Below are positions 63,000 through 64,000 of a stretch of 64,000 bases of DNA, in pieces (position 1 is the first letter of the stretch; each line of letters opens with the position of its first letter). The stretch is taken from assembly GCA_019155185.1 (NCBI GenBank), contig CM032795.1:21335795-21399794 (forward strand), in the 5' to 3' direction. This stretch comes from Beaufortia kweichowensis (lineage: Eukaryota; Chordata; Actinopteri; Cypriniformes; Gastromyzontidae). The position numbers were made by a program, and so were the translations under genes. The notes beneath the pieces are model-generated. The model was not told where the DNA came from. It saw nothing but the letters and a program-made list of their open reading frames with translations, and did no database searches.

Positions 63000-64000
63000 A
63001 CACATATATCTAGTTTGCCGAAACATTTCACATTGACTTGAAATGCAAAACCTTCTGTTAATGTTGTTTTAAAGATTATTATGCAGCTCTGCAAATATTT
63101 ATTTAAATTTATACTACTATTTATTCTCTCATTTCTTTATCTCGTGGACTATCGTTTATCTTTTATTTCTTTTACTCGTGTTCTCCTGTGAGTTTGGGCA
63201 AGAGCATCTTTCAGGAACTGAATTGAATGCAAACGCGCAGCATTTACTCTTCTACAGCTGAACTTTGACCTTGTGATGCAGGAATCGGCGTCCGTCTTCC
63301 GTTTTGAGCGTCTCTCTTCAGTGTTATTTTCCTTTAATAATGTGAGTCGGATCAGCTCTAATGGCTGGATTGTATAAAAGTCCGTAGATTTAGTGTATGA
63401 CCCATAATGAAACACGTAATAAAATTATCTACAAATAAATCAGCTTTCTCCTGCTCTTAATTTTGTCGGTTCATTCATGTGTAGTCCTTATGTCTTTAAT
63501 TTGCAGTTGATGTCTGTTAACACTAGGTGGCGTAATGTTGTTGTTTTGTAGCTGTTTGTATTTGATTCTGGAAGGTTCTGAAGTTTTAGGTACATCAGCT
63601 GCTGGGAAAATGGATTAGTTGTATTTTTAGTTCTGTGACATTAATCTAGCAGGACAAGATTCACTCCACATTTCTGGTCATTTCTAAAATGTGTTTTGTT
63701 TATATCTGCATCATAATGCATTTTTTTAATTTTACAAACACATCCTCTGGTTTAATTAAGTTATTTAGTATCGAACAAAACATGAAAAAAATGAAGATGA
63801 TTGTGCTTGATGTACGTTTCATTTGCCTTATACAGCACTTTTTGTCTGTATGTAGATCGGTCCATCTGTGTGTTGAAAATTCATTTTAACTTTCTCAGCC
63901 CAAATCACACTGAAAACCGAATCCGCTATTAGTAAAATGATATGATTTGTATCTATCATGCCTTACAAAACGTTTTTTTAAGTATGCATTGTTTTATCTA
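63000..64000. other. DNA downstream of srrm3, no gene recognised
   Basis: AT-rich. The part 63180-63420 is more complex and could be the end of a long srrm3 3' UTR or a regulatory block. CACTAGGTGGCG near 63523 resembles a mobile-element end. No protein-like frame was seen on either strand. Confidence 0.4.

Overview
This window is vertebrate nuclear DNA, almost certainly from a teleost fish and probably a cyprinid or close relative. Genes are split into many short exons with GT..AG introns. Intergenic DNA is AT-rich. There are long CT, GT, CA and TA microsatellites and several dispersed repeat families typical of cyprinid genomes: tRNA-type SINE tails, fold-back elements with TAGTTCACC ends, and a hAT-type element with an 8-bp target duplication. 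No prokaryotic operon, CRISPR array or virus was seen.

Six protein-coding genes can be rebuilt exon by exon; frames close and the products align to known families. (1) myo19 (+, 1378-9761) is the mitochondrial outer-membrane motor myosin XIX, 22 coding exons, 944 aa. (2) znhit3 (-, 10749-11735) is a HIT zinc-finger protein, 5 exons, 150 aa, tail-to-tail with myo19. (3) c1qbp (+, 12741-15017) is the mitochondrial matrix p32/gC1qR protein, 6 exons, 277 aa. (4) rpain (-, 15691-17160) is the RPA-interacting protein, 7 exons, 223 aa, tail-to-tail with c1qbp. (5) mlxipl (+, 18001-29085) is the glucose-responsive bHLH-ZIP factor ChREBP, 17 exons, 927 aa. (6) srrm3 (+, first exon near 31.6 kb, coding 43884-61249) is the neural microexon splicing activator with an N-terminal cwf21 domain and a C-terminal eMIC domain, 593 aa.

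Layout: 1-17 kb is compact, with two convergent gene pairs of housekeeping, mitochondrial or nuclear-import type. 18-29 kb is mlxipl with larger introns holding a complex GT array. 29-31.3 kb is the mlxipl 3' UTR and an intergenic stretch. 31.3-61.3 kb is srrm3, with a 12-kb first intron full of microsatellites and mobile-element relics, a cluster of small phase-compatible exons at 49-53 kb, and a 5-kb intron at 53.1-58.1 kb containing an unexplained repeat-poor block with RNA-hairpin potential. 61.3 kb to the end is the srrm3 3' UTR and downstream DNA.

The genes do not form one pathway. The pairings myo19/znhit3, c1qbp/rpain and mlxipl/srrm3 match neighbourhoods known in human (17q12, 17p13, 7q11.23), so this looks like conserved synteny. 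The most interesting signals concern srrm3 regulation: an RE1/NRSE-like site in its first exon, the structured intron block, a possible short isoform lacking eMIC, a duplicated splice acceptor, and an RFX-type X-box palindrome.
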